Source of the DNA: Bacteroidales bacterium
GTDB taxonomy: Bacteria > Bacteroidota > Bacteroidia > Bacteroidales > VadinHA17
Assembly (NCBI GenBank): GCA_016715075.1
Contig: JADKBK010000022.1
Coordinates: 1 to 64,000, forward strand
Length of the DNA: 64,000 nucleotides
Direction of reading: 5' to 3'
Shown here piece by piece: positions 18,639 through 27,751 of this stretch. The position numbers were made by a program, and so were the translations under genes. The notes beneath the pieces are model-generated. The model had not been told where the DNA came from. It ran no database searches and saw only the letters and a program-made list of their open reading frames with translations. How positions within the stretch are numbered: position 1 is the first letter of the stretch; each line of letters opens with the position of its first letter.

Positions 18639-19348
18639 TTAATACCTATTGTCTCTTTTTATCTCCTTCATGAGGTCTTCAAGGTAGTCAGTCTGTACCT
18701 CCTGTATCTCAAGCAGGTTTTTATTCTGATTCACGATCATATGGTCAATTTTCTCGCTTAAGAGTTTTATCTCCAGTTCAGCTTTAAGATTAATTTTATA
18801 ATCATGTTCTGCTCTCTGCCGGTCCTTTTGTTCCTGCCTGTTCTGACTCATCATGATAATAGGCGCCTGTATTGAAGCGAGGCATGATAAGATCAGATTC
18901 AAAAGAATGAAAGGAAACGGATCGAAGGGTTTTGTAGTCAGGATCCAGATATTCACTCCAATCCATAGAAGAATAAATGAAAAAAATGTAATTATGAATG
19001 TCCAGCTGCCACCAAAAGTGGCAATTTTGTCAGCCATTTTCTGCCCAAGGGTAAGCCTTCCCACTATTTCATCCTCAATGTTCTCGGAGAGGATGGAATT
19101 ATTTTTAAGGGCATTCATTACATCTTTGTCAATGTTGTCCATTTCGCCCCTCTCCTGCTCAATTATTGAGCTCAGGTAGAGTCTCCTATAATGATTCAGC
19201 TCATCGAGCGTGATGGAACAATCCTGTTCAAAGTCCGGATGTTCAGCTTTGATTAGCTTGTAAATGCCTTCACGTATTTCATGGGCATTTACAGCCTCTC
19301 CTTTTTTAATCTCCTTTTTTGTGATGCAGCTTATTATATCTTATACAT
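18639..19348 (-). CDS. DUF1003 membrane protein (frameshifted near the start)
   Basis: About 236 aa. A soluble N-terminal part (CITKKEIKKGEAVNAHEI, then DCSITLDELNHYRRLYLSS) precedes the DUF1003 core: TLGQKMADKIATFGGSW, two membrane helices around FIITFFSFILLWIGVNIW and FILLNLILSCLASIQAPIIM, then SQNRQEQKDRQRAEHDYKIN. The short version starting at 19142 would lose a conserved region that is open upstream. That region lacks its own start unless one base is restored at the tt at 19341-19342, which links it to ATG 19348-19346. The ATG is 1 nt from the sulfatase stop. The family's function is unknown, though it often accompanies metal transport genes. Confidence 0.75.
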
Positions 19349-19349
19349 T

Positions 19350-20912
19350 TTATTTTGGAAGAAATGATTTTGCCATGGTGTCGCTGTCTTTGTATTTTTT
19401 CATTAAACCGGTCAACCGCTGATAAAGATCCTTCTTAACATCTGCGTACGAAGGGTCATTGTAAACATTTTTTAGCTCCATCGGATCAGATTGCAGGTCA
19501 AATAGTTCCCATTCATCTATGTCATAATAAAAATGGATGAGCTTATATCTTTCAGTGCTTATCCCATAATGACGTTTTACCATATGCGACCCCGGGTATT
19601 CGTAATAATGGTAGTAGTGTTCCTTTCTCCAATCCGCCGGTGTTTTGCCTTTCAGTACAGGCACCATGCTTCTTCCCTGCATATCTGATGGAACTTCAGC
19701 TCCAGCCATTTCAAGAAAAGTTTCAGGCAGGTCAATATTTGAGACAATATCGTTGTTTACACTTCCCGGAGCTGTTTTTCCCGGCCATTGTATCAGCAAT
19801 GGGGTACGATATGACTCTTCAAACATCCATCTTTTGTCAAACCATCCATGTTCCCCAAGGTAGAAACCCTGATCGGAGGCATAAATAACAATTGTATTTT
19901 TATCGAGACCGTTTTCTTTAAGGAAATCGAGTATTCCGCCAACACTTTTGTCTACGGCAGCAATGCAGGCAAGGTAATCCTGAAGATAACGCTGGTATTT
20001 AAAGCGGACAAGATCTGTCCCGGTAAGTCCTGATTCATAAAATTGTCTGATTATCGGATCATAAACTTCATCCCATCTCATTTTCTGCCCCGTATCCATC
20101 CTTCCCAGTCCTGTATTTTTCATTCCGGATTTATCCCTGTAAAGCTTAAGATCCTGTTCAATCCGGAGAGTTTTTTCAATTGTCATATCCTGGGTTTTCT
20201 CGGCTGCTCCCCTGCCTGAATAATCATCAAAGAGGGTTTCAGGCTCAGGAAAGGTAATATTCCTGTACAGCGTCAGTTCATTTGGTCCTGGTTCCCATTC
20301 CCGGTGAGGGGCTTTATGGTGCATCATAAGCATAAATGGTTTTCCGGCACTCATTGCTTCCTTCAGCCAGCTGATACTTTTTTGGGTAATTATTTCAGTG
20401 ACATAGCCGTTCTCGGTATGTTTGCCTTTTTTATCTATGAAATCAGGATTGTAGTAGTTTCCCTGTCCGGGTAATATCTCCCAGTGGCTGAATCCTGTGG
20501 GTTCTGATTCCAGATGCCATTTGCCTATAATTGCAGTATTATAACCCGATTTCTGAAGAATTTTCGGGAAGGTTTGCTGGCTGCCATCAAACGGAGCCTG
20601 ATCTTCATTTGCCACATATCCGTTGAGATGGCTGTATTTGCCTGTGAGTATAACTGCGCGGCATGGTCCCGAAATTGAATTGGTAACCAGGCAGCGGTTG
20701 AATCTCATGCCGGTGGCTGCTATCCTGTCAATGTTGGGTGTAGGTGCATACTCTTTAAGTCGTCCTCCATAAGCGCTGATAGCCTGGTAAGCATGGTCAT
20801 CGCTCATTATATAGACAATATTGGGCCGCTGACTGCCTGCAGGCTGGGAGTATACCAACGGGGCTATTACGGTTAGTCCCAGCGTTGTTGCTATATGAAG
20901 GTTTGTGATCAT
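19350..20912 (-). CDS. S1-family sulfatase, Ser-type
   Basis: 520 aa. The signal peptide (about 1-22) ends at VYSQ. The alkaline-phosphatase-like fold has the metal ligands in YIMSDDHAY near the start, the modification site S-G-P-C-R (in SISGPCRAVILTGKYSH, about residue 81), GKWHLE, and a second metal site in ASDQGFYLGEHGW. The C-terminal subdomain (YKLIHFYYDIDEWELFDL, ELKNVYNDP) is of the kind seen in carbohydrate sulfatases. The first site residue is Ser, so formylglycine must come from the anaerobic maturase at 11710. The sulfated substrate cannot be named from sequence alone. It is the last of three same-strand sulfatases. Confidence 0.92.
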   Translation of the reverse strand: MITNLHIATTLGLTVIAPLVYSQPAGSQRPNIVYIMSDDHAYQAISAYGGRLKEYAPTPNIDRIAATGMRFNRCLVTNSISGPCRAVILTGKYSHLNGYVANEDQAPFDGSQQTFPKILQKSGYNTAIIGKWHLESEPTGFSHWEILPGQGNYYNPDFIDKKGKHTENGYVTEIITQKSISWLKEAMSAGKPFMLMMHHKAPHREWEPGPNELTLYRNITFPEPETLFDDYSGRGAAEKTQDMTIEKTLRIEQDLKLYRDKSGMKNTGLGRMDTGQKMRWDEVYDPIIRQFYESGLTGTDLVRFKYQRYLQDYLACIAAVDKSVGGILDFLKENGLDKNTIVIYASDQGFYLGEHGWFDKRWMFEESYRTPLLIQWPGKTAPGSVNNDIVSNIDLPETFLEMAGAEVPSDMQGRSMVPVLKGKTPADWRKEHYYHYYEYPGSHMVKRHYGISTERYKLIHFYYDIDEWELFDLQSDPMELKNVYNDPSYADVKKDLYQRLTGLMKKYKDSDTMAKSFLPK

Positions 20913-20935
20913 AGATAGGTTTTAGAGGCGTAATG

Positions 20936-20990
20936 GTATTATGTCGTTAAGGAATGGGTGTTAGTACTCTCCGTAACTCCGTTTAAAGTC
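20936..20990. repeat. degenerate 8-bp-type repeat between sulfatases
   Basis: The stretch ggcgtaat, ggtattat, gtcgttaa, ggaatggg, then gtaactccgtttaa has a loose 8-bp spacing like the array at 6900. It is much less regular and may be chance. Confidence 0.3.
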
Positions 20991-21005
20991 TTATAAAAAC
21001 ATTTC

Positions 21006-22484
21006 TCATTTTATTACCGAACCTGCTTTACGGCGGTTGACTCCCGGGTTTCCAGTTATGTCATCACCAAGATCCTTCCTGGCCGAGGCAGCAAGTTCTT
21101 CAAGTTCCTTTACTTTTTCAGGATAGAATTCCGAAACATCATACCATTCGCCCGGATCCCTTCTCAAATCATACAGCTGCTTTGCAGCGATTGTCTCAGA
21201 TCCCTGTCCTCCCCTCCATCCATTCATTCCCGGCTTCTGTCCCCTGTAGACCTGGTAAGACTCATGCGGAAGAACGAGTTTCCAGTAGTCGGTCTGTACT
21301 GCTTCAAGGCTGTTTTCACGATAGTAATAAAGAAGATTCCGGCGTGGCATTGCCTCCTTATCTCCAAGGAGAAGCGGAAGAATGTTCACCCCATCGATCT
21401 TATTCTGAGGCAGAGGAGCTCCCGTTATTGCAGAAAGTGTGGGCAGGATATCAATTGAGCTGGCAAGCTGGCTGCATATCTCCCCGGCTGGTATTTTACC
21501 GGGCCATCTCATGATGCATGGCACCCTTTGTCCGCCTTCCCATGTTGTTCCTTTGCCTTCACGAAGCCCTCCTGTAGTGCCTGCATGGTTGCCAAAGCTC
21601 AACCATGGTCCGTTATCACTGGTAAAAATTATCAGGGTATTCTTTTCAAGCCCGGTCTTCTCCAGTACTTTCAATATTTCTCCTATTGACCAGTCAACCT
21701 CCATCATCACATCGCCGTACAGGCCTAGTTTGCTTTTGCCCCTGAACTTATCTGAAACACCAAGAGGCACATGGACCATCGACTGAGGAAAATAGAGAAA
21801 GAAAGGCTCTCTTTTATGCTGTTCAATAAACCTGACTGCACGTTCCGTATATGTTGTTGTCAGCTTGTCCTGATCTGAAAGGGTAAGCACCTCTCCCACT
21901 TTATCATTTCCCTCGATAAGCGGCAGGACAGGAAAGCGCATTTTATAATCTGTGGTGTCTTTTTTTGCTATTGGTATTCCGTCATAATCAACCGGCCACA
22001 TGTCATTTGAGTATGGCAGACCGTAATATTCGTCGAAGCCATTTTGGAGAGGAAGAAATTCCCTGTGATGGCCCAGGTGCCATTTGCCTATTATTCCGGT
22101 GTGATAGCCCCTGACCCTGAGCATTTCAGCAATTGTAGTCTCCTCACTGTTTATTCCGTTTGTAGCCCAGGGCATCAATGCACCGCTGATTCCTACCCTG
22201 TTGGGATAGCATCCTGTCAGAAGGCCGGCTCTTGAGGCGCTGCTGACTGCCTGAGGCGAATAGTACCAGGTGAACTGCGTACCCTGGTTAGCCAGACGAT
22301 TAAGATTAGGGGTTTCATATTGATTCGCCCCTGTCCTGCCGATATCACCGTAACCCATATCATCCATGAGTATCAGGACAATATTGGGAGTGCACTGCCT
22401 GAAGGTAGCACCTTTCTGGGCAAAGGCGCCCAAAGTAAACATCGATGCCATACCTAAACCTGCTGCCGACCTTAAATCTATCAT
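21006..22484 (-). CDS. S1-family sulfatase (arylsulfatase A-like), Ser-type
   Basis: 492 aa with a signal peptide ending near GAFAQ. Motifs are ILMDDMGYGDIGRTG (metal ligands), modification site S-S-A-S-R in SSASRAGLLTGCYPNRVG, GKWHLGHH, FTSDNGPWLSFGNHAG (second metal site) and a short C-terminal domain with YDLRRDPGEWYDVSE. The general pattern is closest to arylsulfatase A/N-acetylgalactosamine-sulfatase relatives. The leading Ser means it depends on the anaerobic maturase. It is 93 bp from the next sulfatase and 17 bp from the previous one on the same strand, so probably one transcript. Confidence 0.92.
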   Translation of the reverse strand: MIDLRSAAGLGMASMFTLGAFAQKGATFRQCTPNIVLILMDDMGYGDIGRTGANQYETPNLNRLANQGTQFTWYYSPQAVSSASRAGLLTGCYPNRVGISGALMPWATNGINSEETTIAEMLRVRGYHTGIIGKWHLGHHREFLPLQNGFDEYYGLPYSNDMWPVDYDGIPIAKKDTTDYKMRFPVLPLIEGNDKVGEVLTLSDQDKLTTTYTERAVRFIEQHKREPFFLYFPQSMVHVPLGVSDKFRGKSKLGLYGDVMMEVDWSIGEILKVLEKTGLEKNTLIIFTSDNGPWLSFGNHAGTTGGLREGKGTTWEGGQRVPCIMRWPGKIPAGEICSQLASSIDILPTLSAITGAPLPQNKIDGVNILPLLLGDKEAMPRRNLLYYYRENSLEAVQTDYWKLVLPHESYQVYRGQKPGMNGWRGGQGSETIAAKQLYDLRRDPGEWYDVSEFYPEKVKELEELAASARKDLGDDITGNPGVNRRKAGSVIK

Positions 22485-22501
22485 ATATTCAGATTAATTA
22501 T

Positions 22502-24025
22502 TCAGAATCTTGTCCTGCCGTCATCCCTGATTTTTTTAAGAAATGAAGCTAATTCATTCACGAGGTCAGGATTATGATGGGCAACATTGAATTTTTCACC
22601 TATGTCGCTGTTCATATTATAAAGCTGTGGTATTTCAGCGTTACCTGTTTCGGTATTTGTATTTCCCTGCAGCTTTGTACCCGGACCGGGTTCAATAAAC
22701 TTCCAGTCATTCTTAATTACCGAAAGTCTGCCGGCGTGCTCCACAACCCAGTCGCGCCCCTTGCCTGTCCTTCCCAGAATGGCATCCATCTGATTAAAAC
22801 TGTCTGGACCTTCATCTGCTTTGAGCTTTTGGCCGGTGAGACCGGCGAATGACGACATAAAATCAACCTGACTTACGAGGGCGGATGAAACACCAGGTGT
22901 GATCCTGTCGCCCCATCTGACAATAAAGACAACTCTTGTTCCACCGTCAAAAAGACTGTATTTTCCCCCTCTGAGAGGGCCTGAGGGAGTATGTCCGTTA
23001 AGCAGTTCAACCGCCTGATCCTGATAACCATCATCAACAACAGGTCCGTTATCACTGGTCACTATCAGTATGGTATTATCCGATAAATTCAGGCTATCAA
23101 GAGTATTCATTATCTGTCCGACACTCCAGTCAAATTCCAGAATGACATCTCCTCTTGGTCCCATCCTGCTTTTACCGGCAAACTGCCTGGCAGGAACCCT
23201 TGGAACGTGAATATCATGCGTTGAAAAGTAAAGGAAAAATGGCCGTTTCCGGTGATTTTCAATGAATTTGACAGCCTTGGCAGTTATCACCTCCGCAATA
23301 TTCTCATCAACCCAGAGTGCTGATTTTCCGCCGCTCATATAGCCGATCCTGCTTATCCCGTTTATTATAGTCATATCGTGTCCATGACTAGGATGTATTT
23401 TCAAAAGCTCAGGATGGTCCTTTCCGGTAGGTTCCGTCAGAATCGGTTCGCTGAAGCTGACTTTTATGGGATCGGCCGGATCGAGGTTTACGACCTTCCT
23501 GTTCTCTACAAAAACACAGGGGACCCTATCGCCTGTAGCCGGTATTATAAAGTTATAATCGAATCCTATGTCCAGTGGACCGGAAGTAATATCACCGTTC
23601 CAGTCGGCTCCGGTTGAAGGCCCTAATCCGAGATGCCATTTTCCTACCACACCGGTTGTATAACCGGCATTCTTAAGAACAGAAGCTATTGTAGTCCTGC
23701 CGGGAATAATTATTGCAGGTGCATCACCTGTCAGCACGCCTGTACCGCTTCTGCGCCATGCATATTCGCCGGTGAGTAATGAGTATCGTGATGGTGTGCA
23801 GGTGGATGATGTGCAGTGGGCATTTGTGAATCGCAATCCCTGGCCGGCGAGCCTGTCAATATTCGGAGTGGTAATCCTTGTGGCTCCGTAGCAGCTAACA
23901 TCTCCATATCCAAGGTCGTCGGCGTATATCAGAACAATATTCGGAAGAGGTTCTTTATTCCAGAAAGGGGTGCAGGACCACTGGAAAGCTGTTGCTAAAA
24001 GAATAGTAATGAAACTGTTTTTCAT
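22502..24025 (-). CDS. S1-family sulfatase, Cys-type, probable lipoprotein
   Basis: 507 aa. The N-terminus ends in a lipobox-like WSC at residue 18, so it is probably lipid-anchored. LIYADDLGYGDVSCYGA gives the metal ligands, C-T-P-S-R in TCTPSRYSLLTGEYAWR is the canonical Cys-type formylglycine site, and GKWHLGLG and TSDNGPVVDDGYQD complete the active site. A Cys site can be matured by the same anaerobic enzyme as its Ser-type neighbours. It is the first sulfatase of the run. A perfect 17-bp inverted repeat covers its start codon and 5' leader (24011-24102). Confidence 0.92.
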   Translation of the reverse strand: MKNSFITILLATAFQWSCTPFWNKEPLPNIVLIYADDLGYGDVSCYGATRITTPNIDRLAGQGLRFTNAHCTSSTCTPSRYSLLTGEYAWRRSGTGVLTGDAPAIIIPGRTTIASVLKNAGYTTGVVGKWHLGLGPSTGADWNGDITSGPLDIGFDYNFIIPATGDRVPCVFVENRKVVNLDPADPIKVSFSEPILTEPTGKDHPELLKIHPSHGHDMTIINGISRIGYMSGGKSALWVDENIAEVITAKAVKFIENHRKRPFFLYFSTHDIHVPRVPARQFAGKSRMGPRGDVILEFDWSVGQIMNTLDSLNLSDNTILIVTSDNGPVVDDGYQDQAVELLNGHTPSGPLRGGKYSLFDGGTRVVFIVRWGDRITPGVSSALVSQVDFMSSFAGLTGQKLKADEGPDSFNQMDAILGRTGKGRDWVVEHAGRLSVIKNDWKFIEPGPGTKLQGNTNTETGNAEIPQLYNMNSDIGEKFNVAHHNPDLVNELASFLKKIRDDGRTRF

Positions 24026-24102
24026 TTCGGTAATTAAGCTGGTTTTCCTTTTTCGGTAACCTGATAGCCTAAAATTAAAACAATAAAATGAAAAACAGTT
24101 TC
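24011..24102. repeat. perfect 17-bp inverted repeat around a sulfatase start codon
   Basis: gaaactgtttttcattt at 24011-24027 and aaatgaaaaacagtttc at 24086-24102 are exact reverse complements, separated by 58 bp. The left arm contains the first five codons of the sulfatase (minus strand); the right arm is in its 5' leader. In the mRNA the two would pair and hide the start codon. As DNA it could also be a site for inversion. Confidence 0.85.
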
Positions 24103-24111
24103 TGTTTGCTA

Positions 24112-25777
24112 TTATTTATATGAATCATTATGCACACTTTTCACTGCCCTGCCCGATGGGTCAATCATATTTTTGAATGATGCATCCCATGCAATTGCTT
24201 CAGGAGTGCTGCATGCAACGGAAGGAACTGACGGTACGCATGATGCAGCGGAATCAGACGGGAAATGCTCGGTAAATATTGTCCTGTAGAAATACTCCTC
24301 CTTAGACATCGGAGGATTAATTGGGAAACGGTATTTTGCATTTGCCAGCTGTTCGTCGGTCACCTCTTTTGATGTAAGAGCTCTCAGTGAGTCAATCCAG
24401 TTGTAGCCTACACCGTCGGAGAACTGCTCTTTCTGTCTCCAGGCAACACTTGCGGGGAGATATTCCTCAAAGGCTTTCCTGAGCACCCATTTTTCCATCC
24501 GCTCCTTGCTGATCATTTTATCTTTGGGATTAAGCCGCATAGCGACATCCATGAACTCCTTGTCGAGGAAAGGAACTCTTCCTTCCACACCCCATGCAGC
24601 AAGAGATTTGTTGGCACGCAGGCAGTCATAAAGGTGAAGCTTGCTTATTTTCCTTACAGTCTCTTCATGAAAAGCTTGTGGATCAGGAGCTTTATGGAAA
24701 TATAAATAGCCACCGAAAATTTCATCAGCTCCTTCGCCGGAGAGTACCATCTTCACTCCCATTGACTTTATGACCCTGGCAAGAAGGTACATAGGCGTTG
24801 ATGCCCTGATTGTTGTAACATCATATGTTTCAATATGATAGATAACATCTCTGATTGCATCGAGACCTTCCTGCACTGTGAAGTTGATCTCATGATGTAT
24901 AGTCCCGATATGGGTTGCCACCTTTCTTGCAGCAGCAAGGTCAGGCGAACCTTCCAGTCCTACGGCAAAAGAGTGCAGCTGGGGCCACCATGCTGCAGTT
25001 TTATCTTCGGATTCAATCCTGCGCGGAGCGAATTTTTTAGCTATTGCAGATACGATCGACGAATCGAGTCCTCCCGAGAGCAGAACTCCGTAAGGTACAT
25101 CTGACATCAGCTGACGGTGTACTGCTGCCTCCAGGGCATTCTTGAGATCTTCAATACTGGTCTCGTTATTTTCGACTGCAGAGTATTCCATCCAGTCACG
25201 CTTATACCACTTTTTCATTTCACCCTCCTTGCTGTAGAGATAATGCCCTGGCAGAAATTCCTGGATCTTATTGCATACTCCTTCAGAGCTTTGAGTTCGG
25301 ATGCCACGAAAAATTGCCAAATTTATCCCAGCCTATATAAAGAGGTATGATGCCGATATGATCACGGGCGATGAAATAACTATCCTTTTCGCGGTCATAA
25401 AGAGCAAAGGCAAATATTCCGTTAAGCTCCTCAATAAATGCAGGACCTTTGTCTCTGTAAAGCGGAAGTATCACTTCGCAATCAGAATGTGTAAGGAATT
25501 CATAGCTATCTTCATAACGGCGGCGGATTTCCTGATGGTTGTAAATCTCGCCGTTTATTGTAAGAATAAGGTTCTTATCCTTACTGTATAATGGCTGCTT
25601 TCCCGATTGGGGGTCAACTATCGACAACCTCTCATGGGCAAGTATCGCCTTTTCACAATAAAATATTCCAGACCAGTCCGGTCCGCGGTGCCTGATTCTT
25701 TTTGACATTTTCAGAACACTTTCCCGAAGCTCCATATGGTTGACTTTCAGATCAAAAACACCAACAATTCCGCACAT
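24112..25777 (-). CDS. asnB: asparagine synthetase B, glutamine-hydrolysing (two frameshifts)
   Basis: About 555 aa when three frame pieces are joined, the normal family length. The class II glutaminase domain begins MCGIVGVF with the Cys nucleophile after Met, followed by RHRGPDWSG and NGEIYNH. The ATP-pyrophosphatase domain has GVLLSGGLDSSIV (PP-loop) and SGEGADEIFGGY. It forms Asn from Asp, Gln and ATP in the cytoplasm. One base is missing in the run at 25309-25313 (restoring FFVASELKAL) and another at 25284-25285 (restoring LEGVCNKIQEF). With both restored, all motifs are intact. A -7 box TAGATTTG lies at 25832-25839. Confidence 0.92.
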
Positions 25778-25831
25778 ATAGTTAACCTTTTAAAATATTA
25801 ATGATTTAAATGTTTTTCAGTTTTAAGAGTG

Positions 25832-25868
25832 CAAATCTAATAATTATTTTGATATAAAATAAACAAAA
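25832..25868 (-). promoter_or_regulatory. asnB promoter candidate
   Basis: TAGATTTG (25839-25832) exactly fits TAnnTTTG. TTTTG (25868-25864) lies 24 nt further upstream, slightly longer than the usual spacing. The predicted 5' leader is about 50 nt. Confidence 0.45.
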
Positions 25869-26068
25869 TGATATTAAATGCGCATTAATACATTATATAT
25901 TTAAGTTATATGGCTATTTTAATATAAAATATATACTTATAATATTGTTTTTTAATAATTTGTTAACTAATATCATTAGTGTCCATTAAATATAAAATAC
26001 TTTTCTTATCAGCAATGAGCTTATCAGGGTACCGTTTAACTCAATACCAAATCTTTCATTCTCCATTT
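25869..26068. other. AT-rich intergenic DNA
   Basis: Strongly AT-rich with no open frame; probably the divergent control region between asnB and the propeller/redox cluster. No specific operator was recognised. Confidence 0.4.
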
Positions 26069-26071
26069 TGA

Positions 26072-26240
26072 CCCCTTACACCCTGCAGTCAACCTTAGGA
26101 GTCTGTAAAAAGTTATACAGGGAGGATCATTAAAGGCAAATGGATATTAATGTTGAAATTCCGTAGGGACAGGTCGCGACGCTCTTTTGCCTACCATCCG
26201 CAAATTCGCTATTAGGTTGACGGCTAAGGGGCAGGGGTGT
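26072..26240. repeat. imperfect inverted-repeat element (MITE/REP-like)
   Basis: The left side has ACACCCTGC and GTCAACCT (26079-26095); the right side has their complements (AGGTTGAC, then GCAGGGGTGT, 26214-26240) with a 9-nt insertion. The centre carries GTAGGGACAGGTCGCGAC (26163-26180), half of a GC-rich palindrome. No gene lies inside. Confidence 0.4.
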
Positions 26241-26423
26241 ATATAAATGGGAAGTCCTTTTGATAAGGTTTTTGCGTAAGGATCATAAGGGGTTCAAAGA
26301 TTTGTTTCAGGTTGTTAAAAAACATTAATTTTTAGTTTAAAAACTGTTTTAAATATCATCTCCGTTCCGGGGAGTTGCATGAATTTTCTATATTGCGTAC
26401 CTTAAAGAAAAGGATCATTTCAG

Positions 26424-27667
26424 ATGAAAAAAATTAGAATATTTCTGATCACAGCCTCAATAATTATTTTTTCGTTCACCTCTGATGCGCAGAAGACATT
26501 TGGCTGGCTTGGTTCCGACAGGTCCGGCATTTATCCTGAAACAGGGTTACTGAAAGCCTGGCCCTCTGCCGGACCTGCCCTGCTTTGGGAATCATCGGAA
26601 ATTGGCACAGGTTACTCGAGTGTTACATCTACCGATGATGCCATATATATTACAGGCCGGCGCGGGGAGAATGATCTGCTCACAGCTTTTACCCAGGATG
26701 GCAAAAAAAAATGGGAGGTTATTTATGCAAAGTCATCCGACAGTAATTTTCCGGACACCAGGGAACAGCTACTGTATCAGGCAACAAGATCTTCATTGTA
26801 GGCGGAATGGGTGAACTGGTATGTATTAGCAAAGAGGGAAAGATTTTATGGACGGTCAATTATTCCACAAAGTACAGGGGTGTTACGCCTGACTTTGGTA
26901 TTTCTGAGTGCCCTCTGGTTATTGGAAATAAGGTCATTGCCACTCCGGGCGGGAAAATGGCCTCAATGGTTGCATTCAGCACAGAAAACGGAAGTGTTTT
27001 ATGGGAAACTCCTTCAATTAACGATGTCACTCAATATGTAAACCCGATCCTTGTGGATTTCGGAGGCAAAAAGCTGATAGTCACCCTCTCAGCAAAATAT
27101 GTTTTCGCTGTTGATGCAAATACAGGCAAACTTCAATGGAAATTTGATTACATGGCTGAATGCAAGGCTCCTGAGTGGAGGTTTGCCCACATTAACACCC
27201 CGCTTTTTCGTGACGGATGTCTTTTCATATCCAGCGGATATGACAAGGTCGGACTCAAGCTGAAATTAAATCCTGACGGCTCAGCTCCCACTGTTGTCTG
27301 GAGAAATGAAGAGCTGGATCCTCATGTAGGTGGGGCGATACTTCTGGGTGATTATCTTTATGGCTCTAACTATGAATCCAGTTCCTACGGCAAATGGATG
27401 TGTGTAGACTGGAAAACAGGCAAAACATTATGGAAAACTGACTGGTACAACAAGGGATCATTAATTGCAGCTGACGGTATGCTCTATCTTTATGAGGAGA
27501 AAAATGGTCACGTCGGACTAGTAAAGCCCGGTCCTGAAAAGATGAACGTAATCAGTGAGTTTAAAGTTACAAAGGGCAATGGTCCGTTTTGGGCATATCC
27601 TGTAATTGACAAAGGAAGGCTGTTTGTAAGGCACGGCAGCTATCTTGCTGTATACTCTGTAAAATAG
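26424..27667 (+). CDS. PQQ-like beta-propeller protein, periplasmic (frameshifted)
   Basis: About 414 aa after joining at the ggg at 26761-26763; one restored G gives DTRGTATVSGNKIFIVGGMGEL. The signal peptide ends at SDAQ (about residue 22). The N-terminal GWLGSDRSGIYPETGLLKAW corresponds to the W-x-G-x-x-R-x-G-I element shared with the other propellers in the cluster. Seven to eight blades with repeated LxWxxxx motifs follow (GKILWTVNYS, GSVLWETPS, GKLQWKFDY, GKTLWKTDW). It belongs to the PQQ-repeat/BamB-like superfamily; whether a cofactor is bound cannot be seen. It is the first gene of a 19-kb same-strand cluster. Confidence 0.85.
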
Positions 27668-27751
27668 GTAGTCCGTTTTTAAATTACTCTGAGTACCTTT
27701 GCAGCCATTTCCTGATTAAATGTTTTTTATCTTGAACTTTAACTGAGATCA

